Shown one piece after another: positions 24,633 through 34,433 of a stretch of 64,000 nucleotides of DNA. The notes beneath the pieces were generated by a model. It saw nothing but the letters and a program-made list of their open reading frames with translations. It had not been told where the DNA came from and searched no databases. The DNA lies in NCBI RefSeq assembly GCF_001458355.1, contig NZ_CYSA01000028.1:124001-188000 (forward strand), given 5' to 3'. This stretch comes from Thalassovita gelatinovora (GTDB lineage: Bacteria; Pseudomonadota; Alphaproteobacteria; Rhodobacterales; Rhodobacteraceae). How positions within the stretch are numbered: position 1 is the first letter of the stretch; every line of letters starts with the position of its first letter. The translations under genes and the position numbers were made by a program.

Positions 24633-25892
24633 ATGACCAGTTCAATCGCATTGTCGGGCCTGAACGCTGCACAGGCAGACCTGAGCACGACGTCAAATAA
24701 CATCGCCAACACCAGCACTTATGGGTTCCATGCCAGTCGGACGGAATTTTCCGACCTGTTCACGCGTTCACCTTATGCGAACTCGGGAACTGAAAGCGGT
24801 TCAGGTGTACGGGTGAACTCCGTTCGTCAGAGCTTCACGCAAGGCGCCGTTAACCAGACAGCGAACACGCTCGATCTGGCGTTGCGGGGGCAAGGTTTCT
24901 TTGCGGTCAGTGAAGGCGCGGAAAATGGTGATCTCAGCTACACCCGAGCGGGTGCCTTTGGGGTCAATGCCGATAATTACCTGGTGAATGCAGCGGGCAG
25001 TTTCGTACAGGGCTACCCAAGCAATGCCGACGGTAGCATTTCGAACGAAATTGACATGCAAAGCATTCAAATCCCGTCGGAATACGGCGAACCAAGTGCG
25101 ACAACCGCCGTTGATCTGGCTGTGAACCTGCCCTTTGGTAATGCGGGTTTTGGCAATCAAGATGCCGTGCCACCGACGAATACCTTTGACCCCGCCGACG
25201 ACACCACCTTTGCCGCGTCCGCCGCAGTGAATGTCTGGAATGACGAGGGCGAAGCGGTGCCGGCGCATGTTTACTTTATTCAAAACCAATCGCCGACGGC
25301 GACAGATCCATCCACCACCTATGAAACACGTATGGTTGTGGGAGGTGAAGTTCTGACCACGGCGACGACTGCGGAATCGGAAATAAATTTCGACGAGTAT
25401 GGCACACCTTCAACCCCCATTTCATCCATGGCGTTTTCCTCGACCAGCTGGTCGTTCGACTTGGACATGACCGACAGCGGGATGAGCGATGAAAGCTTCG
25501 AGGTGATGAGCAGTGCGCATGATGGCGAAAGACCGAGCGGCCTTTCCGGCCTGGAAATCGCTGAAGACGGTGTCGTTTGGGCATCTTATTCCGGTCAGGG
25601 CTCGATTCCCTTGGGGCAATTGGCTGTGGTCAACTTCTCGAACGTGCAGGGGCTAAGACAGCTTGGCGACGCCAGCTATGCAGAAACCGTTGAATCGGGC
25701 GATGCGATTTCGGGCCGGGCCGCGACCAATGGCATGGGCAAGATTGAATCGGGGTCTTTGGAAATGTCCAACGTGGACCTGACTTCGGAATTGGTGAACC
25801 TGATCACCGCGCAGCGGAATTATCAGGCTTCAGCCAAGGCGCTGGAAACCTCGAATTCGGTGACCCAGACGATCATGAACATCCGGAGCTAA
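24633..25892 (+). CDS. flgE: Flagellar hook protein FlgE
   Basis: Hook subunit, 419 residues. The N-terminal axial motif (SIALSGLNAAQADLSTTSNN, then IANTSTYGFHASRTEFSD) and C-terminal helix (ELVNLITAQRNYQASAKALE) flank a variable surface domain. The GQGFFAVSEGA stretch is the typical flgE/F/G core. RBS GAGGACG upstream. In the operon between flgD and flgF. Confidence 0.95.
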   Translation: MTSSIALSGLNAAQADLSTTSNNIANTSTYGFHASRTEFSDLFTRSPYANSGTESGSGVRVNSVRQSFTQGAVNQTANTLDLALRGQGFFAVSEGAENGDLSYTRAGAFGVNADNYLVNAAGSFVQGYPSNADGSISNEIDMQSIQIPSEYGEPSATTAVDLAVNLPFGNAGFGNQDAVPPTNTFDPADDTTFAASAAVNVWNDEGEAVPAHVYFIQNQSPTATDPSTTYETRMVVGGEVLTTATTAESEINFDEYGTPSTPISSMAFSSTSWSFDLDMTDSGMSDESFEVMSSAHDGERPSGLSGLEIAEDGVVWASYSGQGSIPLGQLAVVNFSNVQGLRQLGDASYAETVESGDAISGRAATNGMGKIESGSLEMSNVDLTSELVNLITAQRNYQASAKALETSNSVTQTIMNIRS

Positions 25893-25916
25893 TCCGCAAA
25901 ACAGTAAGCTGAAACC

Positions 25917-26681
25917 ATGGACCGTATGATTTATACGGCGCTGAACGCCCTGAGCAATCAAAGGGATCAGCGCGTCACGCAAGCTCAGAACCTGGCCAAC
26001 CAGAATGTGCCGGGCTATCGCAGGGACCTTAACAACGAAGGTAAGGCCTTTTTTGCGAATGCGATGAATACGGCCATGGTTCGGGCCTACCAGACAGAAA
26101 CGGGGCCGGCGGGGTTTTCCCCCGATTCCGGCCCCCTTCAGCAAACCGGCAACACGCTGGACATGGCGGTCGTTGGTGAAGGCTATTTCTATGTTCAGCC
26201 CGATGGTGTCGGCGATCCGGCACTGTCCCGGCGCGGCGACATGCACCGCAATGCTGATGGGACTTTGGTGAATGGGGCAGGCGATATTCTGCTCGATACC
26301 GCCATGTTACCGGTGAAACTGCCGCTTTATAAGGAACTCCAGATCACCGATATCGGTGAAGTCTGGGTGCAACCGGTCGATGCAGAAGCGGGAGAAGAAC
26401 CTCTTTTGCTTGCCACATTGGCAACCGTCGTTCCAGACGAAGGGTTACAACTGCTCAAATCCGAAGATGCCCAAATTCGGGCCGTCGACGGCACAGTGCC
26501 AGCCCCCAACCAATTGGCAAAACTGTCTCAGGGCGTTTTGGAAGGCAGTAATGTCAACACGGTTGAAGAATTGGTGAATTCCATCGAAATGCAGCGCAGT
26601 TTCGAATTGGGCATTCGCATGGTTTCCACCGCCAGCGAACTTGATGAAGCTGGTGCGCGGCTGCTGCGGTCGCCTGAATAA
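25917..26681 (+). CDS. flgF: Flagellar proximal rod protein FlgF
   Basis: Rod subunit of 254 residues. It has the N-terminal motif (NALSNQRDQRVTQAQNLANQ), core GEGYFYVQPDG and C-terminal NTVEELVNSIEMQRSFELGI. The N-terminus (RMIYTALNALSNQRD) departs somewhat from the usual FlgF sequence. It is the last gene before the internal sigma-54 promoter of flgG, 90 nt further. Confidence 0.93.
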   Translation: MDRMIYTALNALSNQRDQRVTQAQNLANQNVPGYRRDLNNEGKAFFANAMNTAMVRAYQTETGPAGFSPDSGPLQQTGNTLDMAVVGEGYFYVQPDGVGDPALSRRGDMHRNADGTLVNGAGDILLDTAMLPVKLPLYKELQITDIGEVWVQPVDAEAGEEPLLLATLATVVPDEGLQLLKSEDAQIRAVDGTVPAPNQLAKLSQGVLEGSNVNTVEELVNSIEMQRSFELGIRMVSTASELDEAGARLLRSPE

Positions 26682-26706
26682 ACCTTTAAAATCATCACAT
26701 TCCTGC

Positions 26707-26723
26707 TTGGCACGGCTTTTGCA
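26707..26723 (+). promoter_or_regulatory. Sigma-54 promoter for flgGHIJKL
   Basis: TTGGCACGGCTTTTGCA is a perfect -24/-12 site (TTGGCACG-N4-TTGCA) in the 89-nt gap between flgF and flgG, 47 nt before the flgG ATG. It would allow distal rod, ring and junction genes to be expressed independently of flgB-F. Confidence 0.88.
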
Positions 26724-26770
26724 CCTGTAAGGGTAACAAAGCATGAAAAGTCGCCCGAAGGAGGATTGCC

Positions 26771-27559
26771 ATGTCAACCAGCGCAATGCACGTGGCCAAG
26801 ACAGGCCTGAACGCCCAGCAATCACGAATCCAGGTGATCTCTAACAATCTGGCCAACGTGAACACTACCGGGTTCAAGCGGGACCGGGCGAATTTCGAAA
26901 CGCTTCTGTATCAGACCTTTCGTCCTGCCGGCGCGCAGACTTCGGAAACGACCAAGCTGACGGCGGGGTCGGAAGTCGGTACCGGCGTTCGGATGGTGAA
27001 TACCGAAAAGAACTTTCAGCAGGGCAATTTGATCCCCACTGACAACGCGATGGACATCGCGATCGAAGGGGACGGTTTTTTCCAGGTGCTGCTGCCAGAC
27101 GGGCAGATGGGTTATACTCGCAACGGCACTTTCGGGCGTAATGCCGAAGGCCTAATGACCACCTCCAGCGGCTATCCCGTACAGCCCGAGATCATCATTC
27201 CCGCCGATGCGATGGAGGTTAACATTTCCAAGGATGGCATCGTCAGTGTGCAACAGCCGGGAAATGTCGAAGCGCAAGAAGTCGGCCAGCTCACGCTGGC
27301 GCGGTTCATCAACCCACGTGGGCTGACCCCGGTCGGGGAAAACTTCTCTGTCGAAACCCAAGCCAGCGGCCCGGCCGTTGTGGCCGAGCCGATGTCTGAT
27401 GGTACCGGCAAGCTGGTACAGGGGTCGCTTGAGGCATCCAATGTGAATGTGGTGCAGGAACTGGTGGATATGATCGAAGCGCAGCGCGCCTATGAGGTGA
27501 ACTCGAAATCGATCTCGGCCACCGATGAAATGCTGCGCTTCCTGTCCAACAAGCTGTAA
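26771..27559 (+). CDS. flgG: Flagellar distal rod protein FlgG
   Basis: Distal rod subunit, 262 residues, the usual size. N-terminal VAKTGLNAQQSRIQVISNNL and ANVNTTGFKRDRANFETLLY, core EGDGFFQVLLPDG and C-terminal NVVQELVDMIEAQRAYEVNS are textbook FlgG. AAGGAGG precedes the ATG by 6 nt. First gene after the perfect sigma-54 site. Confidence 0.97.
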   Translation: MSTSAMHVAKTGLNAQQSRIQVISNNLANVNTTGFKRDRANFETLLYQTFRPAGAQTSETTKLTAGSEVGTGVRMVNTEKNFQQGNLIPTDNAMDIAIEGDGFFQVLLPDGQMGYTRNGTFGRNAEGLMTTSSGYPVQPEIIIPADAMEVNISKDGIVSVQQPGNVEAQEVGQLTLARFINPRGLTPVGENFSVETQASGPAVVAEPMSDGTGKLVQGSLEASNVNVVQELVDMIEAQRAYEVNSKSISATDEMLRFLSNKL

Positions 27560-27571
27560 GGAGAGACAGCT

Positions 27572-28246
27572 ATGAAATTTCATAAAGTATTGGTTTTGTG
27601 TAGCGTTCCCGTCGCGATGGCCGTGTCCGGCTGTAGCACGGAAATGGAAGCGGTTTCTTCGGCGGATTGGGAACCGGTCTATGAACAACCGATGCAGCAG
27701 CCCAGCAGCCGGATGGCGAGTGGCGCGATTTTCTCGGGCGGTCAAATGGGGCTGTTTGCGACCGACCGCCGTGCTGCGCAGATCGGCGACATCCTGACCG
27801 TGGTGCTGAAGGAAAAATTCGCCGCCAGCAAGGCGCAGGGGGCTGCAAGTTCGAAATCCGACAGTTTCTCGGTTACTCTGCCGACCGCGCTGGTGGGTGG
27901 GTTCGACAATGCCAGCCTGAGTGCGGGTACGGACCGGTCCTTTGACGGCAGCGGTCGCGCCACTCAATCAAATTCGTTGACCGGACGGATGTCGGTCAGT
28001 GTCGTCCGGGTTTTGCCCAGCGGAAATCTGGAAGTGTTGGGGCAAAAGAAGCTGACGCTGAACAATGGTGACGAATATGTCCGCCTGCGCGGTATCGTGC
28101 GTCAGGCCGATATCACCGCCGACAATACGGTGGATTCCGACCGTCTTGCCAATGCGGAAATCAAATATGTCGGGGCCGGAGATGTTGCCGATACCGGCAA
28201 AAAGGGTTGGCTGCGGCGCGGGCTCGATACGGTTTCACCGTTCTGA
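27572..28246 (+). CDS. flgH: Flagellar L-ring lipoprotein FlgH
   Basis: Outer-membrane ring protein, 224 residues. It carries a lipoprotein signal peptide with lipobox VSGC (Cys21 expected to be lipidated). FlgH-type segments include GQMGLFATDRRAAQIGDILT, VVLKEKFAASKAQGA and EYVRLRGIVRQADITADNTV. The L ring is the outer-membrane bearing for the rod. It follows flgG by 12 nt. Confidence 0.96.
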   Translation: MKFHKVLVLCSVPVAMAVSGCSTEMEAVSSADWEPVYEQPMQQPSSRMASGAIFSGGQMGLFATDRRAAQIGDILTVVLKEKFAASKAQGAASSKSDSFSVTLPTALVGGFDNASLSAGTDRSFDGSGRATQSNSLTGRMSVSVVRVLPSGNLEVLGQKKLTLNNGDEYVRLRGIVRQADITADNTVDSDRLANAEIKYVGAGDVADTGKKGWLRRGLDTVSPF

Positions 28247-28263
28247 CCGGTTGAGGGAACAAG

Positions 28264-29409
28264 ATGACACGCAATCCCAGAATATGGAAACTGATCAGCG
28301 CTTTGATGACGGTGCTGTGCATCTTCGCAGGTGCCGCGATGGCGCAGGCGGACCGGATCAAGGACATGGTCGCGGTTGCAGGCGTACGCAGCAATGCTTT
28401 GGTAGGCTATGGCTTGGTGATGGGGCTGGCGGGAACCGGTGATGGTGGATCGCGGCTGACGCAGCAATCCATGCAATCGCTGATTTCTCGACTGGGTCTT
28501 GATACCGAACCTACGGATTTGGATACCAAGAATGTCGCAGCGGTCATGGTGACCGCGGACATGCCGCCCTTCATCAAGCCGGGTCAGGTGCTTGACGTGA
28601 CCGTGTCCACCGCCGGCAAGGCCAAATCGCTGAAAGGCGGCACGCTTCTGATGACACCGCTGATGGGGGCAGATGGCGAAGTTTATGCCATTGCGCAGGG
28701 CAATCTGGTTGTCGGGGGATTGGGGGTCGAAGCCAAGGATGGATCATCATTGGTAATCAATGTGCCCACCGTGGGCCGGGTCCCGGGCGGGGCGACCATT
28801 GAACGGATGGTAGAAACCCCGTTTCTGGACGCTGAATATCTGGTGCTGAACCTGCACCGTGGGGATTTCAGCACGGCATCCGCGATGGTCGACGCAATCA
28901 ACGAAATTTTCGGCAAGGGCGTGGCTGTGGCGCTGGATGGTACTTCGGTCAGGGTGCGTGCCCCGGCGGATCCGGCACAGCGCGTGTCCTTCATGGGGCT
29001 GTTGGAAAACATCGACGTGGTTCCGGCCGCTGCACCGGCGCAGGTGATCGTGAACGCGCGCACCGGTACAGTCGTGATCGGCGGGTCTGTTCGGGTGACG
29101 CCGTCGGCGGTCAGTCACGGGTCGCTGACCGTACGGGTTAACGAAGATTTCAACGTCGATCAGGGGGCCACAGTCGTGGCCGGGAACGGAGAAGTCGTGG
29201 TCGCCCCTGGCGAACCCGTTATCACCCCCGATTCCCAGATAGACGTCGCCGAAGCCGTCAATCCTGCCTTTGTTTTCGATCCGGGCGTGTCGCTGTCTTC
29301 GCTGGTCGATGCCATCAACGCGGTCGGGGCAAGCCCCGCCGACCTGGTGGCGATCCTCGAAGCGCTTCACAAGGCCGGATCGTTGCGGGCGGAGCTGATC
29401 ATCATCTAA
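28264..29409 (+). CDS. flgI: Flagellar P-ring protein FlgI
   Basis: Periplasmic ring protein, 381 residues, with a cleavable Sec signal ([16 protein letters not shown]). Conserved stretches are [33 protein letters not shown] and [20 protein letters not shown] near the C-terminus. It is 17 nt downstream of flgH. Its presence with FlgH fits a Gram-negative envelope. Confidence 0.97.
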   Translation: MTRNPRIWKLISALMTVLCIFAGAAMAQADRIKDMVAVAGVRSNALVGYGLVMGLAGTGDGGSRLTQQSMQSLISRLGLDTEPTDLDTKNVAAVMVTADMPPFIKPGQVLDVTVSTAGKAKSLKGGTLLMTPLMGADGEVYAIAQGNLVVGGLGVEAKDGSSLVINVPTVGRVPGGATIERMVETPFLDAEYLVLNLHRGDFSTASAMVDAINEIFGKGVAVALDGTSVRVRAPADPAQRVSFMGLLENIDVVPAAAPAQVIVNARTGTVVIGGSVRVTPSAVSHGSLTVRVNEDFNVDQGATVVAGNGEVVVAPGEPVITPDSQIDVAEAVNPAFVFDPGVSLSSLVDAINAVGASPADLVAILEALHKAGSLRAELIII

Positions 29410-29422
29410 GGAGGTACCCGTC

Positions 29423-29755
29423 ATGGTGGGGCCGCTTACTTCAAACACCGCACTCCCGGCCATCAAGACGCCGGACACTAATGGAAATAATAGCGTCGAG
29501 TCTGCCAATGAAATGCAGCGGATGCGCGATTCCGCCGAAGGTTTCGAGGCGTTGTTCTTGCAGCAGATGATGAAGGCGGGCCGGGCGGCATCTTTGGGCG
29601 ACGATCTGCTGGGCAGCAGCGGCGTCGATCAGATGCAAAGCATGCTCGACACGACCTTGACCGAAAACGCCGGCAGTCAGGCAAGTCTGGGCATGGCCGA
29701 CGCCATCGTGCGGCAGTTCACCCCGTATTTGAAGCACAAGGCCGATAACACATGA
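29423..29755 (+). CDS. flgJ: Rod-assembly scaffold FlgJ, without muramidase domain
   Basis: 110 residues corresponding only to the rod-capping domain of FlgJ (SAEGFEALFLQQMMKAGRAA and SMLDTTLTENAGSQASLGMA). The C-terminal peptidoglycan hydrolase of enterobacterial FlgJ is absent. In R. sphaeroides a separate lytic transglycosylase (SltF) provides that activity, and a matching gene lies at 33376. The stop overlaps flgK by 4 nt. Confidence 0.9.
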   Translation: MVGPLTSNTALPAIKTPDTNGNNSVESANEMQRMRDSAEGFEALFLQQMMKAGRAASLGDDLLGSSGVDQMQSMLDTTLTENAGSQASLGMADAIVRQFTPYLKHKADNT

Positions 29756-32076
29756 GCGATCTATTCAACGTCGCGAAATCCGGCATGGTAGCCAGTCGCG
29801 TCGCACTGACCACCACCAGTGAAAACGTCGCCAACGCGAATACCGAAGGGTATTCGCGGCGCGAGGTGATCACCAGCGAATTGTCCGGCAGCGCAGCAAA
29901 CCCTTTGTTCAGTTCGTTGAATGGTCATGGCGTGATGATTGAGGATGTGCGCCGGGCCTTCGATTCTCTGGTGATCGGCCAGGTTCGTCAGACGACTTCG
30001 GCGCTTACGTCTGCCGAAACAATGGAACCGGCTCTGGAACAGTTGGAAAACCGGATGCTGCCCGATGCGGGTGGGGTCACCGAAATGCTGGATAGCTATT
30101 TTGAAGCGTTGGAAGGTTTGACGGCGGTGCCCGACGATGCTGGCCTGCGCGGTGTCGTGCTGAGTTCTGGCGCGGCGCTGGCCAATTCGGTTGCCGATAT
30201 GGCCGACGATATTACCGATCTGGCCGAGTATCTGCAGGGTCAGGGCAGTCAGGTTCTCGACCGGGTCAATGGTATCCTGAACGAAATGCATACCCTGCAT
30301 CAACAACTTGGTATCTCTGCGGTGCCCGGTGCCAACAATTCGGTGCTGGACCGCCGTGACAAACTGCTGACGGACTTGTCCGAATTGGTCGAAGTACAGG
30401 TCAGTTATGGAGATTCCGGGGAAGCCACTATCACGCTGGGAAATTCACCCGGCGGACCGACTCTGCTGGACAGCAACGGTGCGGCGCGGGTGACAATGAA
30501 CAGTGATCTGGCGCTGGTGGTCCGCCCCGCTGCTGCTGGCAGCCCATCTGAAAACACCCTGACCCGCTATGCCACTGGGGGGCAATTGCACGGGTTGTCC
30601 GGGGCGCTAAGCGCGGTGAACGCGACTTTGGACGATCTCAGCGATTGGGCGGTGACGCTGACCGAAGAAATGAATGCGATACATATGGCGTCGCGCGATG
30701 AAAACGGCGACCCCGGGCAGCGGTTGTTTTCGCTCAATGGCTGGGATGCGGATCCCGCCCCGGCCAATCGCGGCACCTCGATCGTCACCATGTCAGAAGT
30801 TGAAGGCGAAACGCCGCCCACCGGGGATATCCGGCTGGTGCGGGATAATGCCGCCGGGCTTTGGATGGCCTATGACGACAGCAATACGTTGTTGGGATCA
30901 GGCACCAATCAGGTCGTGTTGGACGGTATGGTGATCGACGTGACCGGTACTCCAATCGAAGGTGATGTGATCGATATTCAGGCCACTCATGGTCAGGCGC
31001 AGAACATGCGCTTTTTGCTGGACGATGTGGATCAGATTGCGGCCGGGGGTGGGGTGACCGTGGTGGCCGATGCCGCCAATACCGGCGATGCAGAATTATC
31101 GGTTTCGACCGCAGTGCTGACGGCCAGTAATCAACCGAACTTGTCCGATATCCTGCCTTCTGATGGCAGTTCTGCGACCTTGGTATCTGCCGGGGTTGTC
31201 GGCATGGTGCCGGCCGGAGCCACCGAATTGACGCTGGCCAGCCTTGATACCGGGGGCGGGGCATCGGACATAATGGTGTTCACCCGTGAAGGTACGCAAA
31301 TCGCAGGCCCAGCACTGAGCGCAGCAGCGGCAGCGTCGCTGATGACCGAAGCCAATGGTTTCGCGGCGGGCGCGGTTTACGACGATACACTAACAGGACA
31401 GGCTGACAATTACCTTGGGACTCAGTTGTCGACAGATGGCAGCTCAGCTTCGGCGCAATGGCTGCGGTTGACCGAGCTGCCCTATGAGGACCTGATCGTC
31501 GTCGCGGGGGCGGGCGATCTGGAAATCGGTGGCAATATCACGTTGGGCAACGGGGGTGAACCCGATGACCGGTCGGTCACGCTGGAAGTGCTCAATGCGG
31601 GGACAGGCGAAGTGGAACTGCGTGATCAGGAAACCGGGCACCGCTTGGGCGGTGGTCTTCTGGATGCGAATGGTGATGTTGAAATTGCGGGATTCCGTCT
31701 GACCCTGTCCGGGACAGTTCAAACCGGTGATCTGTATGATATTGGTGCCACCAGCAGTGGTGCCGGTGATGCGCGCGGACTGAGCGCTTTGGCATCGCTG
31801 CGCAGCTACGATTCCGCGACCGGGGCAGGCGGGTATGACGCCCTTTTCGCCGGAATTCGAACCGAGGTGGGTAGCGCCTTGGCCGGCGTTCAGACCAAGC
31901 TGGAAGTCGCGCAAGCCCAGCACGAATCTTCTCAGATTGCTTATTCCGAAGCTTCTGGCGTCGATCTTGATACCGAAGCGGCCGCGTTGATCCAATATCA
32001 GCAGGCCTATCAGGCCAATGCTCGGGTTATGTCCGTGGCCCGCGACATCTTCTCGACCCTGCTCAATAGCCTTTGA
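29752..32076 (+). CDS. flgK: Hook-filament junction protein FlgK (HAP1), enlarged
   Basis: First junction protein between hook and filament. The N-terminal axial domain (ARTEGYSRRE-type motif, here NANTEGYSRREVITSE) and C-terminal domain (LIQYQQAYQANARVMSVARD) are typical. At 774 residues it is about 200 residues longer than the E. coli protein. The extra length lies in the central region, which is Gly/Ala/Asp-rich and probably surface-exposed. Confidence 0.95.
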   Translation: MSDLFNVAKSGMVASRVALTTTSENVANANTEGYSRREVITSELSGSAANPLFSSLNGHGVMIEDVRRAFDSLVIGQVRQTTSALTSAETMEPALEQLENRMLPDAGGVTEMLDSYFEALEGLTAVPDDAGLRGVVLSSGAALANSVADMADDITDLAEYLQGQGSQVLDRVNGILNEMHTLHQQLGISAVPGANNSVLDRRDKLLTDLSELVEVQVSYGDSGEATITLGNSPGGPTLLDSNGAARVTMNSDLALVVRPAAAGSPSENTLTRYATGGQLHGLSGALSAVNATLDDLSDWAVTLTEEMNAIHMASRDENGDPGQRLFSLNGWDADPAPANRGTSIVTMSEVEGETPPTGDIRLVRDNAAGLWMAYDDSNTLLGSGTNQVVLDGMVIDVTGTPIEGDVIDIQATHGQAQNMRFLLDDVDQIAAGGGVTVVADAANTGDAELSVSTAVLTASNQPNLSDILPSDGSSATLVSAGVVGMVPAGATELTLASLDTGGGASDIMVFTREGTQIAGPALSAAAAASLMTEANGFAAGAVYDDTLTGQADNYLGTQLSTDGSSASAQWLRLTELPYEDLIVVAGAGDLEIGGNITLGNGGEPDDRSVTLEVLNAGTGEVELRDQETGHRLGGGLLDANGDVEIAGFRLTLSGTVQTGDLYDIGATSSGAGDARGLSALASLRSYDSATGAGGYDALFAGIRTEVGSALAGVQTKLEVAQAQHESSQIAYSEASGVDLDTEAAALIQYQQAYQANARVMSVARDIFSTLLNSL

Positions 32077-32084
32077 GGTAAATC

Positions 32085-33359
32085 ATGACGATCGGGACTT
32101 CGCTTCAACACACTCTCGCAACGAAACAATTTACCCGACTGGATACTGAAATTTCCAGCCTGCAGTCCCAGATTTCTTCTGGCGAAACGGATCCGCGGGC
32201 GTCGGTCGATCCGGTGCGGGCGCTCAATATTTCGGCTTCACAAGATCAAAAGGGACTGTTGGAACAGTTCGAGAAAAATCTTGAGACTGCGGATCAACGG
32301 TTGTCGCTGTCGGATTCGGTGTTGGAAGAAGTCGGCAATATTCTGGAACGGTTTTCGGAAATTGCCATTCGTGGGGCTTCGGCATCGGTGTCTGATTCTG
32401 AACGCGACGCACTGCGGATCGAAGCGGTTCAGTTGCGCGATAACTTTGTTTTGCTGGCGCAGTCCCGCGACGATACCGGCAAAGCATTGTTCGGCGGATA
32501 TCAAACCCAAGGCGACCCCTTTGTTGATGACGGCAGCAATGTGGAATATGTCGGCGATACCGGTCGTCACACGTTGCGGGTGTCCGATAATGCCCTGCTG
32601 CCGACATCTCTGCATGGCGATGAACTGTTCATGCAGGTCGAAGTCGAAGGGGCTAATGGCACTGAGACGCGCGATGTCTTTTCGATCATCGAAGATACGC
32701 TGAGCACATTGGCAAAGGGCGGTGGATCGCGTCAGACCGGTGTAACCGTTGCGGATGATCTGCGTTTCAAACCGGGTGGGGCCGCAGCGGAAATCACCAT
32801 GACGATTGAAGGCCCGTCAGGCCGCGCAACCATCACTGCCCCTTACATGGCGGGGGCCCCTGATGCGTTGCTGGCGGCCGTGAACGCGGTCAGCGCCACC
32901 ACTGGCATTAGTGCAATTATTGACCCGTCCGATCCGGCTGCTTTGCGGTTGAGCGGGGTCGGTGATATCACTTTGTCAGATCTTCAGATGGAAGGTGGTG
33001 GTGCCCGGCAGGACAAAGAAGTAACGATCACCCCAATGACCAGCGGGACCGAAGGCAACCTGACAATGCTGGTACCTGAAGAACTGTCTTCAAACGCGCA
33101 GATATCTGCCATTGGCGCGGCGATCAATCATATTGCCGACAAGCGGGCCGAGGTTGGGTCCATTCAGCAGTCCGGTGAACGTCAGGCCAGCGCACTGGAC
33201 AGTCGTATGGAAATGGTAGAACGCGCATTGGCGGGGTATCAAGGCTTGGATATCGCCGCCGCAGTCACCGAATTGCAAGCGTTGTTGCTGAACCGTGAAG
33301 CGGCCCAGCAGACCTATGCCAAGATTTCATCCCAGACATTGTTCGATTTTCTGGGTTGA
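32085..33359 (+). CDS. flgL: Hook-filament junction protein FlgL (HAP3)
   Basis: Second junction protein, 424 residues, flagellin-like at both ends. N-terminal RLDTEISSLQSQISSGETDP and SDSVLEEVGNILERFSEIAI; C-terminal LDIAAAVTELQALLLNREAA and QTYAKISSQTLFDFLG. It follows flgK by 8 nt and is followed 16 nt later by the transglycosylase gene. Confidence 0.93.
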   Translation: MTIGTSLQHTLATKQFTRLDTEISSLQSQISSGETDPRASVDPVRALNISASQDQKGLLEQFEKNLETADQRLSLSDSVLEEVGNILERFSEIAIRGASASVSDSERDALRIEAVQLRDNFVLLAQSRDDTGKALFGGYQTQGDPFVDDGSNVEYVGDTGRHTLRVSDNALLPTSLHGDELFMQVEVEGANGTETRDVFSIIEDTLSTLAKGGGSRQTGVTVADDLRFKPGGAAAEITMTIEGPSGRATITAPYMAGAPDALLAAVNAVSATTGISAIIDPSDPAALRLSGVGDITLSDLQMEGGGARQDKEVTITPMTSGTEGNLTMLVPEELSSNAQISAIGAAINHIADKRAEVGSIQQSGERQASALDSRMEMVERALAGYQGLDIAAAVTELQALLLNREAAQQTYAKISSQTLFDFLG

Positions 33360-33375
33360 TCGTTGGGGGCGGTGC

Positions 33376-34257
33376 ATGGATAATCTGATGCACCTATTGA
33401 TCCGAGGCGGGTTTGCCCTGCTGTTGGGCCTGTGCGCTCTTGGTCCGGTCCCGGTCGAAGCCAGCGCCGTTGATTGCGAAGCACTTGCCGCCAAGACCGG
33501 CGCGCGTCACGGGTTGCCGCGCGATTTGATGCCCGCGATTTCCCGCGTCGAAACTGGGCTGAAACAGGGTGAAAACGGCGTTCGCGCTTGGCCGTGGACT
33601 CTGAATGTGCAAGGCAAAGGGTATTATTTTCCGACCCGTGAAGCGGCTTTGAAGAAGCTGCGTGAGGTGTTGGATAGCGGCGTTCGCAATGTCGATATCG
33701 GCTGCATGCAGATCAATTACCGTTGGCACAGTAGTCAATTTTCTTCCATCGAAGAAATGATGTCTCCAAAGGAAAATACAGAATATGCGGCGAAATTCCT
33801 GACCCGGCTGAAGGATCGACACGGGTCTTGGGAAGCCGCCACCCGGCACTATCATTCTGCGGACGGTGATCGCGGTGAAGCCTATCTAAACCGGGTTAAT
33901 CGGGTGGTTGCAAAGCTTCCTCAGCAGCAGCCTTCTTTCGTGGCTTCGACCGCCGCAGGCCGATCGGTGACGGAACCGCAGGCCGCGGCGCAGCCTGTGC
34001 GACGCCACGCGGAAGTGACGCAACAGCATGGGGTTCTGGCCTTGGCCGGAACGCCACTGATCGACATTGACGGGCAGGATTATCAAGCCAGATCAAACAG
34101 TCAGGCGGGGTATCCCGACCTGCCAGCAAGCCCGCTGCCGAAACTGGTCGACCCGAAACAGTCGCGAGGTACCATGCGCGGCCAACGCCGGGCGCAACTA
34201 GTGTCAGCGAATCGTCATGATCTGGTCGCTCGGCTGCGCATTGAATTTGCTGATTAA
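33376..34257 (+). CDS. sltF: Flagellar lytic transglycosylase, SltF type
   Basis: Peptidoglycan lytic transglycosylase that opens the wall for the rod. 293 residues with a signal peptide (GGFALLLGLCALGPVPVEA). Family-1 SLT motifs include the catalytic Glu59 in ISRVETG, DIGCMQINYRWH, and AAKFLTRLKDRHGSWEAATR. The C-terminal 90 residues look disordered and may contact FlgJ, as reported for R. sphaeroides SltF. The start at 33376 is preferred over a codon 81 nt upstream that would overlap flgL and lack a signal peptide. It compensates for the muramidase-less FlgJ. Confidence 0.87.
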   Translation: MDNLMHLLIRGGFALLLGLCALGPVPVEASAVDCEALAAKTGARHGLPRDLMPAISRVETGLKQGENGVRAWPWTLNVQGKGYYFPTREAALKKLREVLDSGVRNVDIGCMQINYRWHSSQFSSIEEMMSPKENTEYAAKFLTRLKDRHGSWEAATRHYHSADGDRGEAYLNRVNRVVAKLPQQQPSFVASTAAGRSVTEPQAAAQPVRRHAEVTQQHGVLALAGTPLIDIDGQDYQARSNSQAGYPDLPASPLPKLVDPKQSRGTMRGQRRAQLVSANRHDLVARLRIEFAD

Positions 34258-34319
34258 GGACGACGTGCAAGCCACGATAATACCGACGAAAGTATGTAAG
34301 CCACCCCTAAAGAGAGCGG

Positions 34320-34433
34320 GGTTTCGACGTCTGAGATATGGCGTCAATGTCGGCTTTTTGACTATGATGTGAATAAAGATGACGTGTCATTTATTTGAGT
34401 GACAGGCGTCAATTCAGCATCGAGGGTCCGTAA
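34320..34433 (+). promoter_or_regulatory. fleQ upstream region with repeated GGCGTCAAT
   Basis: The 176-nt gap before fleQ has no sigma-54 match. It contains GGCGTCAAT twice (near 34342 and 34407) and TGAC/GTCA inverted arms (TGACGTGTCA near 34380, TGACAGGCGTCA near 34401). These could be operator sites for whatever controls the master activator. The assignment is speculative. Confidence 0.3.
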
